Assembly: GCF_034424525.1 (NCBI RefSeq) | Contig: NZ_CP139979.1 | Span: 2,003,501 to 2,067,500, forward strand | Source of the DNA: Sphingobium yanoikuyae | GTDB taxonomy: Bacteria; Pseudomonadota; Alphaproteobacteria; Sphingomonadales; Sphingomonadaceae | Length of the DNA: 64,000 bases | Direction of reading: 5' to 3' | Shown here: positions 53,799 to 62,208 of the stretch, piece by piece | Layout: every line of letters begins with the position of its first letter | Position numbering within the stretch: position 1 is the stretch's first letter | Notes under the pieces: generated by a model | Databases searched by the model: none | What the model saw: the letters and a program-made list of their open reading frames with translations, nothing else | Told to the model about the DNA's origin: nothing | Made by a program: the position numbers and the translations under genes

Positions 53799-54746
53799 TC
53801 ATTGCTGCATATATTCCTTGGCTTCGTCGAGCACTGGCAGGGTCACCTTGCCGGTCGCGGCCCATTCGCTGCCGCGCAGGATCAGGGTCTGCAGCCCTGC
53901 GAAATGGAGCGATACCTCGTCATGGCCGAGCGTCATGGAAAAGACTCGGCCCTTGCCATAGTCGGCGGTCCAGACCTGTGGATGATCGGCATCCATGCCC
54001 TTCATCGCCTTGAGCTTTTCGGGCGTGTAGGCTGCGGCAGGATATTTGTGGCCGGCGAGCTTCGCGTCATAGCTCGCCGCACTGTCATGCGCGGTTGCCA
54101 GCACCCTTATCCTGGCATCCGGGTCCATCCGCATGTTGGTGTACATGTCGTCATTATAGGTCCAGACATATTCGCGCATGCCCGCCGTGATCGGATGGGT
54201 GCGATCGACGATATGGACCGGGAAGGCGCCCGGCGGCGAGCGGCGGCTCGATCCCGGCTCCATCACCGCGCCGATCAGGCGCTGATACTCCGGCCAGTTC
54301 GCGCCGAAGGTGAAGGAGGAATGATAGGCGACCAGCCCGCCGCCCTGGCGGACATAGTCGAACAATGCCTGTTCCGCCGTTTTCGACCAGCGATGCTCGG
54401 TCGGGTCGGCATAGTTCCAGCGGCTCGAATAGTTGAGCAGGACGACATCGTAATTCTTCAGTGTCGCCAGGTCGCCATGGTCGAAATCCTCGGTGACGCG
54501 CACGTCGAACCGGCCGCTATCCTGCATCATGGTGCGCAACATGTTGTTCACGCCGGTCCAGTCATGTTCATAGCTGTTCTGGCCGCTGATGATCAGCAAT
54601 CTGATCCGTTTTTCGGTCGGATCGACCGGGATGCCCACCCGCTGCACCGTCTCGGGCGGGCGGTATTTGACGTTGACGATGACCTGCGCGGCGGCCGGGG
54701 CGGCAAGCAGGGCAATGCTGGCGATCGCAAGGTTGAGACGCTTCAT
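53799..54746 (-). CDS. Exported ThuA-domain protein
   Basis: 315 residues from ATG 54746, giving a clean Sec signal peptide (MKRLNLAIASIALLAAPAAAQ). The ThuA fold (class I glutamine-amidotransferase-like) is seen in RIRLLIISGQNSYEHDW, YDVVLLNYSSRW, FDYVRQGGGLVAYHSSF, VHIVDRTHPITAGM, and the closing KGRVFSMTLGHDEVSLHFAGLQTLILRGSEWAA. ThuA proteins accompany glucoside 3-oxidation (3-keto-trehalose and similar), though their chemistry is unclear. It is divergent from an MFS gene, with two regulon operators in the shared region. Periplasmic location matches the dehydrogenase complex encoded nearby. Confidence 0.83.
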   Translation of the reverse strand: MKRLNLAIASIALLAAPAAAQVIVNVKYRPPETVQRVGIPVDPTEKRIRLLIISGQNSYEHDWTGVNNMLRTMMQDSGRFDVRVTEDFDHGDLATLKNYDVVLLNYSSRWNYADPTEHRWSKTAEQALFDYVRQGGGLVAYHSSFTFGANWPEYQRLIGAVMEPGSSRRSPPGAFPVHIVDRTHPITAGMREYVWTYNDDMYTNMRMDPDARIRVLATAHDSAASYDAKLAGHKYPAAAYTPEKLKAMKGMDADHPQVWTADYGKGRVFSMTLGHDEVSLHFAGLQTLILRGSEWAATGKVTLPVLDEAKEYMQQ

Positions 54747-54920
54747 GGACAGGATCCCTCTCTTCGCTTTCTGATTTTGGCCGGACCGGGGCACGTCGGT
54801 CGACAGCCGTCGCGCGCGCGCAGGCGCAGGACGCGGCACGCGATGGCACGCTCGTGGCAATGTCTGGAAATATCAGTCCGGTGATTCGCACGGCATAACA
54901 AAGCCGGCGACGGAATTATT

Positions 54921-54934
54921 AGAATAAAAATTCT
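54921..54934. promoter_or_regulatory. Regulon operator, site 3
   Basis: AGAAT-AAAA-ATTCT is a perfect five-base inverted repeat with a four-base spacer, placed 175 bases before the ThuA gene on the minus strand. Confidence 0.7.
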
Positions 54935-55016
54935 GGTTGTCGAGCGGATTATGCGCAAGGGAGGAAATGCGGCTGTCAGGCACCTTGACGAATCCGCGAT
55001 CTTCGATATCTATTAC

Positions 55017-55032
55017 TAGAATAATAATTCTA
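55017..55032. promoter_or_regulatory. Regulon operator, site 4 (most symmetrical)
   Basis: TAGAAT-AATA-ATTCTA is a perfect six-base inverted repeat, 16 bases before the ATG of the DHA2 transporter. It would overlap that gene's promoter or leader. Confidence 0.75.
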
Positions 55033-55048
55033 TAAATGTGAGCGGGCG

Positions 55049-56548
55049 ATGCTGGCAGTCGAAGGGGAAGGGGTGAAGGCTGGAGCAAAGCCCAATGCGG
55101 TGCGCAGCGCGATCGATCATGCGCTGGCGCTCAGCAAGCGGCAACGGACGGTGGCACTGGCCATCGTCGCGACCGCGATGGTGCTCGACCTGGTCGACAT
55201 GACGATCATCAATGTCGCGGTGCCCACGCTCCAGGCACAACTGGGGGCGAGCGACGCCGAAGTGCAATGGATGGTCGCGGGCTATTCGACCATCTTCGCC
55301 CTGCTGCTCATCACCGGCGGGCGGCTGGGCGATATTCTCGGCTACAGGCGCGCCTTCCTGATCGGCGTGGCCGGCTTTACCCTGACCTCCTTGCTGTGCG
55401 GAATGGCGCAGACACCCGGCCAGCTGGTCGCCGCGCGCCTGCTTCAGGGCGGGGCGGCCGCGATCATGCTGCCGCAGGTCATGTCGCTGACGCAGATCAT
55501 GTATCCGCCGCATGAGCGCATGGCCGCGCTCGGCCTGTTCGGCATATTGGGCGGTCTGGCGGCGGTGCTGGGGCCGGTGATCGGCGGGCTGCTGCTCAGC
55601 GCCAACCTGATGGGTCTTGGCTGGCGTTCGATCTTCCTCGTCAATCTGCCGATCGGTCTGGTCGCGCTGATATTGGCGGCGCTCATCCTGCCCGGCGGGC
55701 GATCGGCGCACAGCCCTCGGCTCGACATGACCGGCACCCTGCTCGTCATGCTGCTCCTTTTCCTGCTGATCTTTCCGCTGATCCAGGGGCGGGACTATGG
55801 CTGGCCGCTCTGGGGCTTCGGCCTGATGGCGGCCAGCCTGCCGATCGGACTGCTGTTGGTCCGGCACAGCCGCGCCCGCATGGCGCGGGACGGGTCGGCG
55901 CTGATCGTGCCGGAGCTGTTTTACGCACGCGGCTTTTCCTTCGGCCTGCTGACGACGCTCGCCTTCCAGGTCGCGACCGGCGGCCTGCTCTTCACCCTGA
56001 CGCTGGCGCTCCAGCGCGGGCTGCATTTCACCGCAGCACAGGTCGGCATCGCTCATGTCCCCTATGCCTTCGGCGCCTCCTTCGCGATCGGCATGTTGTC
56101 GCGCAAGGCGTTGCCGCGCTTCGGGCCGATCATCATCAGCTGGGGCGCGCTGCTGATGATCGCCGGGCTGATCGCGCTGACCCTGCTGCTCAATGCGGCT
56201 GATCTGATCGCGGCGCGCCCGCTGCTGATCGCGCCGCCTTTGCTTGCCATGGGGCTGGGCATGGGGCTGGTCGGCGGCCCGCTGCCGCCCTGCACCTTGT
56301 CGGAAGTCGATGTCGGCCATGCCGGTTCGGCCTCGGGCCTGCTCAAGGCGACCCAGCAACTGGGCGCCGCGATCGGCGCGGCGGCGATCGGCACGCTGTT
56401 CTTCCTGATCCAGCCGGACGAGCGCATGGGCAGGGCGGAGGCGATTGCGGCCTTCACCCTGTCTGCCTCCGTCGTGTGCGCAATGCTGGTGGTGGTGGCG
56501 CTGCTCGCGCTCGCCATTCCGCGCCAGCTGCGTATCCGTGGGCAATGA
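55049..56548 (+). CDS. MFS transporter, DHA2 (14-segment) family
   Basis: 499 residues with 14 predicted membrane segments. TM1 shows LDLVDMTIINVAVPTLQAQLG, the DHA2 motif with the conserved aspartate, followed by VQWMVAGYSTIFALLLITGGRLGDILGYRR and the antiporter motif GGLAAVLGPVIGGLL. DHA2 members usually export drugs or organic anions, so this one may pump out a toxic phenolic product or aglycone; uptake cannot be excluded. It is controlled with the locus, since operator site 4 lies just upstream. The dehydrogenase genes start about 105 bases after it, with their own operator. Confidence 0.85.
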   Translation: MLAVEGEGVKAGAKPNAVRSAIDHALALSKRQRTVALAIVATAMVLDLVDMTIINVAVPTLQAQLGASDAEVQWMVAGYSTIFALLLITGGRLGDILGYRRAFLIGVAGFTLTSLLCGMAQTPGQLVAARLLQGGAAAIMLPQVMSLTQIMYPPHERMAALGLFGILGGLAAVLGPVIGGLLLSANLMGLGWRSIFLVNLPIGLVALILAALILPGGRSAHSPRLDMTGTLLVMLLLFLLIFPLIQGRDYGWPLWGFGLMAASLPIGLLLVRHSRARMARDGSALIVPELFYARGFSFGLLTTLAFQVATGGLLFTLTLALQRGLHFTAAQVGIAHVPYAFGASFAIGMLSRKALPRFGPIIISWGALLMIAGLIALTLLLNAADLIAARPLLIAPPLLAMGLGMGLVGGPLPPCTLSEVDVGHAGSASGLLKATQQLGAAIGAAAIGTLFFLIQPDERMGRAEAIAAFTLSASVVCAMLVVVALLALAIPRQLRIRGQ

Positions 56549-56602
56549 TTATATCGCAGCACAAACTGGCGCTTGCCGATCGCGTGATGGCTCGATAGAA
56601 AC

Positions 56603-56617
56603 TAGAATTATAATTCA
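56603..56617. promoter_or_regulatory. Regulon operator, site 5, containing a TATAAT box
   Basis: TAGAAT-TATA-ATTCA is the same inverted repeat with one degenerate end. The central bases spell TATAAT (56609-56614), so repressor binding would cover a -10 box. No good -35 is seen. It lies 36 bases before the dehydrogenase small-subunit ATG. Confidence 0.65.
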
Positions 56618-56653
56618 TTTATGGGGTCACAAAGACCCATGGAGAGGCAGAAT

Positions 56654-57304
56654 ATGGGACGTGACAGCCCCCCACAGATACCGCCAACCGAAAGCTGGCT
56701 GCCCGGCAAGGCGGAGCGCCGCCAGGTGCTCGGCGGGGCGCTGCTGCTCGGCGCCTTGGTCGGCGTCCCGCTGCGCGCCTGGCATCAGCAGGTCGAGGGC
56801 CAGGCCGGCGGCGCCAGCGATTCGGAAAGGCTGCTGCTCGCCCGTCTGTCTGACCTGGTGATCCCGGATAGCGATACGCCCGGTGCCGTTGCCGTCGGCG
56901 TTCCCGCCTTTGTCGAACGCGCGCTGCTGCACGGACTGGACGATACCGCGCCCGAACCGGCCGGAAAGGTGCGGATGGGCGATGATCGCGGCGGCCTGCC
57001 CGTGCTGGATCAGGTCATGCGGGATCTCAACGGTCGTGCCGCCATGCCCTTCCTCGGGCTCAAGCCGGACCGGCAACGCGGCGTTCTGGAAGCCTATGAT
57101 GCCGATGCCTTTGGCGGCGAGCAGGGCGATCATCCCTGGAAGAAGATCAAGGCGCTGATCCTGACCGGCTATTACACGTCGGAAGTCGGGGCGAGCCGCG
57201 AACTGCAATATGAACTGGTGCCCGGCCGCTGGGATCCGAACCTCCCTCTGCCGGCCCATAATCGATCCTGGTCGAGCGACTGGACAGCGGTGGATTTCGG
57301 ATGA
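56654..57304 (+). CDS. Small (gluconate 2-dehydrogenase subunit 3-like) subunit of a GMC dehydrogenase, Tat-exported
   Basis: 216 residues from ATG 56654, which follows GGAGAGG by six bases. A twin-arginine signal is visible (KAERRQVLGGALLLGALVG). The mature part has SERLLLARLSDLVIPDSDTPGAVAVGVPAFVE, the hallmark of subunit 3, and ends HNRSWSSDWTAVDFG. In this family the small subunit carries the Tat signal for the complex and stabilises the flavoprotein. Its stop overlaps the GMC start by four bases. A cytochrome c subunit, usual in such complexes, is not present in the window. Confidence 0.87.
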   Translation: MGRDSPPQIPPTESWLPGKAERRQVLGGALLLGALVGVPLRAWHQQVEGQAGGASDSERLLLARLSDLVIPDSDTPGAVAVGVPAFVERALLHGLDDTAPEPAGKVRMGDDRGGLPVLDQVMRDLNGRAAMPFLGLKPDRQRGVLEAYDADAFGGEQGDHPWKKIKALILTGYYTSEVGASRELQYELVPGRWDPNLPLPAHNRSWSSDWTAVDFG

Positions 57305-58983
57305 GCATGGATTTTGACGCGATCGTCGTGGGGTCGGGCATCACCGGCGGGTGGGCCGCAAAGGAACTCACGCAAAAAGGTCTAAAGGTGCTGATGATCG
57401 AGCGGGGACGCATGATCGAGCATGGCACCGATTATGTGACCGAGACCAAGGCGCCGTGGGAAATGGAGTTTCGCGGCGAGGGCGATGCAAAGCTCTATGC
57501 CGAGGAATATGCGGTGCAGCGCCTCAACCGGCACTTCACCGAATTTACCCAGAATCATTTCGTCAACGACAAGGACAATCCTTACGCCGTTGCCGAAGGG
57601 ACCAAGTTCAACTGGTGGCGCAGCTATCAGATGGGTGGCCGATCGCTGACCTGGGGACGGCAAAGCTATCGCTGGTCCGACTATGATTTCGGCGCCAACA
57701 AGGCTGATGGCCATGGCACTGATTGGCCGATCCGCTATGCCGACCTTGCCCCTTGGTATGATTATGTCGAGGATTTCATCGGCGTGTCCGGCGCGGCGGA
57801 GGGGCTTGCCTCGCTGCCCGATGGCAAGTTCCTGCCACCCATGGCGCTCAATGTGGTCGAACAGCATGTGCGCGAGGCGATCGCCGAGCGCTGGCCCGAC
57901 CGCTGCCTGACCGTCGGTCGCACCGCCAATCTGACAGCGCCCAAGGAAGGGCGGGCGCCCTGCCAGTTCCGTTCCATCTGTGCGCGCGGCTGCTCCTATG
58001 GCGCCTATTTCAGCACGCAAAGCTCCACCCTGCCGGCGGCACAGGCGACCGGACGGCTGACGGTCGTGACCGATGCGCTGGTGGAAGCGGTCGATTATGA
58101 TCCCGCCACGAAGAAGGCGACCGGCGTGCGCGTCCTTGACGTCAAGACCGGCGCGCGGACGCGCCATACCGCGCGGCTGGTCTTCCTCAACGCCAGCGCC
58201 TTCAACAGCGTCCACATCCTGCTCCGTTCCCGGTCGGAGGCGCATCCCAATGGCCTTGCCAACAGCAGCGGCGTGCTTGGCACCCATGTGATGGACCATG
58301 CTTCGACCCTGTCGACCATGGCGATCATGCCGGGCTTCGACGGTCGCACGACCTTCGGCAATCGGCCGACCGGCGTCGTCATCCCTCGATTCCGCAATCT
58401 CGACCGGCAGGAAGGTGATTTCGTGCGCGGCTATAGTTTCCAGGGTGGGGCGCTGCAGAGCGGCTGGACTGCGGCCAAGCGGGCGGCCGGCATCGGCGCC
58501 GATTACAAGGCAAAGACCCGCGAAGTCGGTCCCTGGCGCATGGTGTTCGTCGGCTTTGCCGAAAGCCTGCCGCGCGTCACCAACCGGTTGACGCTCGATC
58601 CGGTCAAGCTCGACCCGCAGGGCCTGCCGATGCTCAACATCCATTTCGAGCATGGCGACAATGAACGCCGCGCGCTGGCGGACGCCAAGAAGGAAGCTGC
58701 CGCGATGATGGAGGCTGCCGGCGGCCATGTCATCATGGGCTTTGACGAGCCCGGCGCGGGCGGTTCGGCGATCCATGAAATGGGCGGCGCCCGCATGGGT
58801 CATGACCCGGCCAGTTCGGTCCTCAACCGCTGGAGCCAGGCGCATGACGTGTCCAACCTGTTCGTGACGGATGGTGCGCAGATGAGTTCGTCTGCCTGCC
58901 AGAACCCGTCGCTCACCTATATGGCGCTGACGGCGCGGGCCTGTGACCATGCGGTATCGCTGATGAAGGAGGGCGCACTGTGA
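57301..58983 (+). CDS. GMC-family FAD dehydrogenase, probable glycoside 3-dehydrogenase
   Basis: 560 residues. The dinucleotide fold is FDAIVVGSGITGGWAAKEL. A Cx5Cx3C motif (C221, C227, C231 in CQFRSICARGC) matches the 3Fe-4S site of bacterial FAD glucose dehydrogenases. Catalytic residues are the histidine in IHEMGGARMG and the asparagine in CQNPSLTYMALT. It has no signal of its own and would travel with the Tat-bearing small subunit. Known relatives oxidise C3 of glucosides, giving 3-keto-glycosides, the substrates of C-deglycosidases encoded upstream. The SnoaL gene overlaps its stop. Gluconate/2-keto activity is the main alternative. Confidence 0.85.
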   Translation: MSMDFDAIVVGSGITGGWAAKELTQKGLKVLMIERGRMIEHGTDYVTETKAPWEMEFRGEGDAKLYAEEYAVQRLNRHFTEFTQNHFVNDKDNPYAVAEGTKFNWWRSYQMGGRSLTWGRQSYRWSDYDFGANKADGHGTDWPIRYADLAPWYDYVEDFIGVSGAAEGLASLPDGKFLPPMALNVVEQHVREAIAERWPDRCLTVGRTANLTAPKEGRAPCQFRSICARGCSYGAYFSTQSSTLPAAQATGRLTVVTDALVEAVDYDPATKKATGVRVLDVKTGARTRHTARLVFLNASAFNSVHILLRSRSEAHPNGLANSSGVLGTHVMDHASTLSTMAIMPGFDGRTTFGNRPTGVVIPRFRNLDRQEGDFVRGYSFQGGALQSGWTAAKRAAGIGADYKAKTREVGPWRMVFVGFAESLPRVTNRLTLDPVKLDPQGLPMLNIHFEHGDNERRALADAKKEAAAMMEAAGGHVIMGFDEPGAGGSAIHEMGGARMGHDPASSVLNRWSQAHDVSNLFVTDGAQMSSSACQNPSLTYMALTARACDHAVSLMKEGAL

Positions 58984-59810
58984 GGCATCTCGCGCCCATC
59001 CTTGGTCTTGCGCTGGTGGCGCTGGCGCCCATGGCCGTCGCAAAGTCGGCTGACAATCGCACGATCGTCGATGATTTCGTCGATCGCTTCTATCGGCAGC
59101 GTGACGTTGCGGGCGCCTTCGCGGCCCATGTCGCGCCCGGTTATGTCCAGCATAATCCCGGCCTGCCCGATGGCCCGGACGCGGCTGTGGCGGCGCTGGC
59201 GCCGATGTTCGCCCGGCCCGATGCCCGGTTCGAGGTGAAGCATCTGCTGGTCGACGGCGATCTCGCGCTCGTCCATCTCTTCGGACAGGGCAAGCCGGGC
59301 ACGGCCGGGGCGGCGGTCGCCGATCTCTATCGGCTGAAGGACGGCAAGGTGGTCGAGCATTGGGATGTGCTGCAACCGATCGCGGAGGGCAGCAACCCGC
59401 TGGCGATGGCGGATGCGCCGCCCAGTGATCGCAGCCACACCGCCACCAATCGCCGGGCCTTCTCCCAGTTCATCGACCTGCTGTTCGCCAGGGGCGATGT
59501 GGAACAGGCCTATCGGCGCTTCGCCGCGCCGGATCTGATCCAGCATAACAGCCGCATGGGGCAGGGTCGCGATCAGGCGATCGCGGCAATCCGGGCGCTT
59601 CATGCGATGCCGGGCGCCAGCTTCACCGTGCAGCGCATCCTGGTCGATGGCGATTTCGCCGCCGTCCATTATCGCGGCAAGCTGGCAGCGGATGACAAGG
59701 GCGCGGCGGTCGTCGAGATATTCCGCTTCGACAAGGGACGGATCGTCGAACATTGGGACATGCTGCAGGGCGTGCCGGAAACGTCGCGCAACGCCCATCC
59801 GATGTTCTGA
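58980..59810 (+). CDS. Exported protein with two tandem SnoaL/NTF2-like domains
   Basis: 276 residues from GTG 58980, which overlaps the GMC stop (GTGA). A signal peptide (MRHLAPILGLALVALAPMAVA) is followed by two similar halves, about residues 25-135 and 155-270. Matching motifs are VAPGYVQHNPGLPDGPDA / FAAPDLIQHNSRMGQGRDQ, LLVDGDLALVHL / ILVDGDFAAVHY and GKVVEHWDVLQP / GRIVEHWDMLQG. SnoaL-like proteins include cyclases, hydrolases and binding proteins. Here it is co-translated with the dehydrogenase and placed in the periplasm, so it may act on or bind the keto-glycoside. The function is unknown. Confidence 0.83.
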   Translation: MRHLAPILGLALVALAPMAVAKSADNRTIVDDFVDRFYRQRDVAGAFAAHVAPGYVQHNPGLPDGPDAAVAALAPMFARPDARFEVKHLLVDGDLALVHLFGQGKPGTAGAAVADLYRLKDGKVVEHWDVLQPIAEGSNPLAMADAPPSDRSHTATNRRAFSQFIDLLFARGDVEQAYRRFAAPDLIQHNSRMGQGRDQAIAAIRALHAMPGASFTVQRILVDGDFAAVHYRGKLAADDKGAAVVEIFRFDKGRIVEHWDMLQGVPETSRNAHPMF

Positions 59811-59831
59811 CAGCACCAACCGGTCAGGCAA

Positions 59832-59870
59832 CAAAAAGGGCCGCTACAGTCGCTGTAGCGGCCCTTTTTG
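59832..59870. terminator. Strong bidirectional terminator
   Basis: CAAAAAGGGCCGCTACAG (59832-59849) pairs perfectly with 59853-59870 around a three-base TCG loop. Five-base A and T runs flank the stem. It separates the convergent SnoaL and GPH-transporter genes. Confidence 0.93.
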
Positions 59871-59872
59871 TG

Positions 59873-61258
59873 TCAGCCGTTGCGGGCGGCGATGTCCCGC
59901 CGGATCGCTTCATGGCGACCGTCCATTGGCCAGAAGGCAATGATGATGATCTGGACGATCATGATCGCGATCGGCCAGCCATAATAGGACCAGCGTATCG
60001 CCGCGCGGGCGCCGTCGCTGACCGCCTTGGGATCATAGCCGGCGCCGGCCAGCACATAGGCGATGATCGCCGTGCCGATCGCCATCCCGACCTTGGTTGA
60101 CAGGCTGATGCCCGACGACAGCAACCCCTCGTTGCGGGTGCCAAAGCGCCATTCATGATAGTCCACCGCATCGGCGGCCATGGTGAAGATCGCCGTCATG
60201 GTCAGGCTGATCAGAATCGCGGCGAAGAGGAACAGGCTTAGGAAAAGTCCATGCTGTGCCTCGATGAAGGGCAGCAGCATATGCACGCCGATCGCGACCA
60301 GCAGCGCCGCGATGCAGCCCCTGCGGATGCCGGTCCGCTTGAAGAGGAAAGGCGCGATAAAGGCGCTCAGCAGCAGGGTGCCCGATACCGCCGGCAGCAG
60401 GATACCGATCATCCAGGGCGCTTTCATCACCTCGATCGCGAAGAAGGCGGTGACGGAGATCACGCAGCCGAAGCGCAGGAAATTGAGCGTGCAGAAGAGG
60501 AAGGTGACCAGCCAGGCCCGGTTGCGCACCATCGCGCCGACATGCGGCCAGATCGCGCCGCCGGCCGGCGCCTCGTCATGATGCCGCTCCCTGCAACTGA
60601 CGAACAGGTTGAACAGCGCCGCCAATGTCAGCACCGCAAAGAGCAGTGCGACCAGCGCAAAGCCAAGCCGTTCATTGCCGCCCCCCAGCACGCCCACCAG
60701 CGGCATGGTCGCGGCCGTCGCCAGAATGACGGAGACCGACGTGCCGATCGCGCGCGCGCTCCCCAATTGCATGCGGCTGCCATGGTCGCTGGTCATCATC
60801 GGCATCAGCGCGGAAAAGGGCACGGCCAGGAAGCTGTAGAGAATGCCCAGCAGCGAGAAGGTGACATAGGCATAGGCCAGCTTCGCCCCGGTCGATCCGT
60901 CGATGGTGGTGAAGGTCAGCACCAGCAGGATCGAGAAGGGCAGGGCGGTGAACAGGAAATAGGGCCGGGTCCGCCCCCACCGCGTCCGCGTCCGGTCGAC
61001 CAGGATGCCCACGCCCAGGTCGATGCCCGCATCGAACAGCCGTGACAGCAGGAACAGCGTGCCGACCGCCGCCGCCGGCAATAGCGCCACATTGGTGTAG
61101 AAATAGAGCAGGAAGGCGCCGACCGCATTCCAGCTGAGGCCGCAGGCGAAATCGCCCAGCCCATAGCTGATCTTTTCCCAGGGGCGCAGATGGCTGTCAT
61201 CTTCGCTGTCAACGATCCGGGGGCTGCGCATCGGCTGTTGTGCAACGGCTGTCGTCAT
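59873..61258 (-). CDS. GPH-family (MelB-like) glycoside:cation symporter
   Basis: 461 residues with 12 membrane segments. It has the GPH opening WEKISYGLGDFACGLSWNAVGAFLLYFYTN and LFDAGIDLGVGILVDRTRTRWGRTRPY, the family's second signature. TMAADAVDYHEWRFGTRNEGLLSSG matches the MelB C-terminal motif. These symporters import glycosides, pentosides or hexuronides with Na+ or H+. It lies downstream of a sugar isomerase gene and a TonB receptor in the same direction, an outer-to-inner-membrane import set. The stop is immediately beside the shared terminator. Confidence 0.88.
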   Translation of the reverse strand: MTTAVAQQPMRSPRIVDSEDDSHLRPWEKISYGLGDFACGLSWNAVGAFLLYFYTNVALLPAAAVGTLFLLSRLFDAGIDLGVGILVDRTRTRWGRTRPYFLFTALPFSILLVLTFTTIDGSTGAKLAYAYVTFSLLGILYSFLAVPFSALMPMMTSDHGSRMQLGSARAIGTSVSVILATAATMPLVGVLGGGNERLGFALVALLFAVLTLAALFNLFVSCRERHHDEAPAGGAIWPHVGAMVRNRAWLVTFLFCTLNFLRFGCVISVTAFFAIEVMKAPWMIGILLPAVSGTLLLSAFIAPFLFKRTGIRRGCIAALLVAIGVHMLLPFIEAQHGLFLSLFLFAAILISLTMTAIFTMAADAVDYHEWRFGTRNEGLLSSGISLSTKVGMAIGTAIIAYVLAGAGYDPKAVSDGARAAIRWSYYGWPIAIMIVQIIIIAFWPMDGRHEAIRRDIAARNG

Positions 61259-61322
61259 CGGACTGTCCTCGCCAATATCTTTGGGCGGGGCGATCGGTCG
61301 ACCGCCCCGCCTTCGTCATCTG

Positions 61323-62090
61323 TCAGAGGCCCGTGGCCGCGCGTGCCTGCGCGATCGATTGATCGGAGGGAAGGGTAGGTTGATATTCCAGCCCGATCCC
61401 GCCGTCATAGCCGAGCGCGCGGAGCTGCGCGACCACGGCCGGCCAGTCGATCGTGCCGGTGCCCGGCTCGTTGCGGCCGGGATTGTCGGCAAACTGGACA
61501 TGCTGGACCAGATGGATACGGCCCTTGAGCACCGCTTCCATATCCTCGCCCATCACGTTGGAGTGGAAGACGTCATAGAGCAGGCGCAGATGGTCGCTGC
61601 CCACTTCCTCGATGATGTCGAGCGCCAGCGTGGTGCTCGACAGGAACATGCCGGGATGGGAGACGATGGTGTTGAGCGGTTCCAGCACCAGCACGACGCC
61701 GGCTTCTTCCGCCAGGGCGGCGGCCTGCTTCAGCGCCTTGACCGCCTCGGCCCTCTGCTCCTCCAGGCTCACCCCTTCCCGGGTGAAGCCCGATGCCACC
61801 ACCAGCGGGGGGCGGCCCAGTGTCTTGGCGGTTTCCAGCGTTGCGGCGACGGCTTCCAGAAATTCGCCATGCTGGGCGGGGTCGACCAGGCTGCGGCGCG
61901 GACCGATGCAGAAGCTGGTGAGTTTGACGCCCGTCTCGTCGAGCGCAGCCCTGATCAAATCGATCGGCTTGTCGTCCCACAGGTGAAATTCCACGGCCGA
62001 AAGCCCGGCATTCTTCGCCGCGTGGATGCGGTCGGCGAAATCGGGCGCGCTGTCCTTGAAAAGCCATTCGATACAGGCGGACAGATACAT
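61323..62090 (-). CDS. Hydroxypyruvate isomerase-like TIM-barrel sugar isomerase/epimerase
   Basis: 255 residues from ATG 62090 (AAGGAG seven bases upstream). It is in the xylose isomerase-like superfamily, closer to Hyi/IolE than to the deglycosidase alpha subunit. Motifs: NAGLSAVEFHLWDD, LVLEPLNT (metal-binding glutamate), RLLYDVFHSNVMGED (aspartate and histidine), HVQFADNPGRNEPGTG (histidine), and GLEYQP (glutamate). It probably isomerises a keto sugar released in the pathway, for example 3-keto-glucose. That step is inferred. Lies between a TonB receptor and a GPH symporter gene. Confidence 0.8.
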   Translation of the reverse strand: MYLSACIEWLFKDSAPDFADRIHAAKNAGLSAVEFHLWDDKPIDLIRAALDETGVKLTSFCIGPRRSLVDPAQHGEFLEAVAATLETAKTLGRPPLVVASGFTREGVSLEEQRAEAVKALKQAAALAEEAGVVLVLEPLNTIVSHPGMFLSSTTLALDIIEEVGSDHLRLLYDVFHSNVMGEDMEAVLKGRIHLVQHVQFADNPGRNEPGTGTIDWPAVVAQLRALGYDGGIGLEYQPTLPSDQSIAQARAATGL

Positions 62091-62208
62091 TCCTCTTCTC
62101 CTTGGTCGCCCCCTTGTTGTCGGGGACTGGGTCCGGTCGAAGAAGAAGAGGCGGCCCCGCCGGCCTAGCCGGGGCCGCCTCATTTTCACGAAGCTTAGAG
62201 GCGTCCGA

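Larger units (their letters stand above)
54747..55048. other. Divergent regulatory region between the ThuA gene and the DHA2 transporter
   Basis: 302 bases with no gene. It holds two copies of the regulon operator (54921-54934 and 55017-55032), one nearer each gene. The stretch around them is AT-rich compared with its neighbours. Confidence 0.55.

Noticed and set aside
55016..56545. Minus-strand open frame of 509 codons
   Set aside because: Antisense to the DHA2 transporter; a Q/R/D-rich shadow created by codon bias.
57382..59043. Minus-strand open frame of 553 codons
   Set aside because: Antisense to the GMC dehydrogenase, which has a full set of FAD and catalytic motifs.
61323..62090. Second C-deglycosidase alpha subunit
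   Set aside because: It shares the TIM-barrel superfamily, but its EPLNT and YDVFH motifs fit Hyi/IolE enzymes, and no CGDB partner lies beside it.
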